A stretch of 6,196 nucleotides of DNA from UBA2730 sp022793235 (GTDB lineage Bacteria; Bacillota_I; Bacilli_A; RF39; UBA660): NCBI GenBank assembly GCA_949745755.1, contig CATJZL010000113.1, positions 1 through 6,196 on the forward strand, in the 5' to 3' direction. The notes under the pieces were generated by a model. The model saw only the letters and a list, made by a program, of their open reading frames with translations. It had not been told where the DNA came from and searched no databases. Shown one piece after another: positions 5,971-6,196 of the stretch. Made by a program: the position numbers and the translations under genes. Positions within the stretch are counted from its first letter, which is position 1; each line of letters opens with the position of its first letter.

Positions 5971-6196
5971 ATGATTAAATTTAAAACGAAAGAATTACAT
6001 TTTGATGAGGAATTAAAAAAGAAAATAGAATTTATATGTGATTTTTGTAATACAAAACCTACCATCATTAATGGAAGTATCAAAAACATAGAACATACAA
6101 ATTTGAATTATATAGAACCACATAGAGTTATTATTAAAGGTATTACTTTTCTAGTTTTTAATTATTCTAAAACTATATATGTTGGAAGTCTAGCAA
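5971..6196 (+). CDS. 5' end of an unrecognised protein gene (partial)
   Basis: ATG 5971 is preceded by AAAGGA (5956-5961) with nine-base spacing and opens a frame that stays open for 75 codons to the window edge. The visible protein starts MIKFKTKELHFDEELKKK, has a CDFC pair at residues 23-26 that might bind metal if matched by a second pair further on, and continues soluble with a beta-rich stretch (VIIKGITFLVFNY). There is no signal peptide or membrane span. I do not recognise the family. No clear promoter lies between the terminator at 5915-5941 and this start. Confidence 0.7.
   Translation, partial: MIKFKTKELHFDEELKKKIEFICDFCNTKPTIINGSIKNIEHTNLNYIEPHRVIIKGITFLVFNYSKTIYVGSLA

Overview
The window is very AT-rich. 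It uses the standard genetic code (tryptophans are TGG, with no in-frame TGA), strong Shine-Dalgarno sites (AGGAGG, AGGTGA), sigma-A-like promoters with extended -10 boxes, and a tRNA with an encoded CCA end. The replication-loader gene is of the Bacillus DnaB type, which is essentially a Bacilli/Mollicutes trait. The best guess is therefore a low-GC Bacillota, probably a Bacilli lineage of the gut-associated or Erysipelotrichales-like kind. The class is an inference; the exact taxon cannot be read from the sequence.

Layout, all genes on the + strand: (1) positions 2-220, the 3' end of an unrecognised gene, closed by a hairpin terminator that overlaps its stop codon; (2) a promoter around 341-370 and dnaB (435-1748), the DnaB/DnaD-family replication initiation and membrane attachment protein; (3) a second promoter (1779-1807) driving a probable two-gene unit: a small HD-domain phosphohydrolase (1859-2371) and, 14 bases later, a zinc-ribbon single-pass membrane protein resembling TcaA/YvbJ (2386-3531), followed by a weak terminator; (4) a 168-base gap with one doubtful 15-codon ORF; (5) a large membrane-anchored glycerophosphodiester phosphodiesterase (3700-5523); (6) a 274-base non-coding stretch with one clean 17-bp palindrome; (7) a solitary tRNA-Thr(GGU) with its own promoter (5798-5871); (8) a terminator at 5915-5941 and the first 75 codons of an unrecognised gene running off the window end (5971-6196).

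Together the genes look like ordinary housekeeping chromosome: replication initiation, cell-envelope and phospholipid metabolism, and translation. I found no CRISPR array, transposase, recombinase, phage gene or recognisable defence system, and I do not think an exciting new system is demonstrated here. The points most worth a second look are the HD/zinc-ribbon gene pair, the unusual tRNA details (U6-U67 mismatch, G15-G48 Levitt position), the terminator placed just upstream of the last gene with no clear promoter between, and the isolated palindrome. Two computed starts should be moved downstream: dnaB to 435 and the HD gene to 1859.
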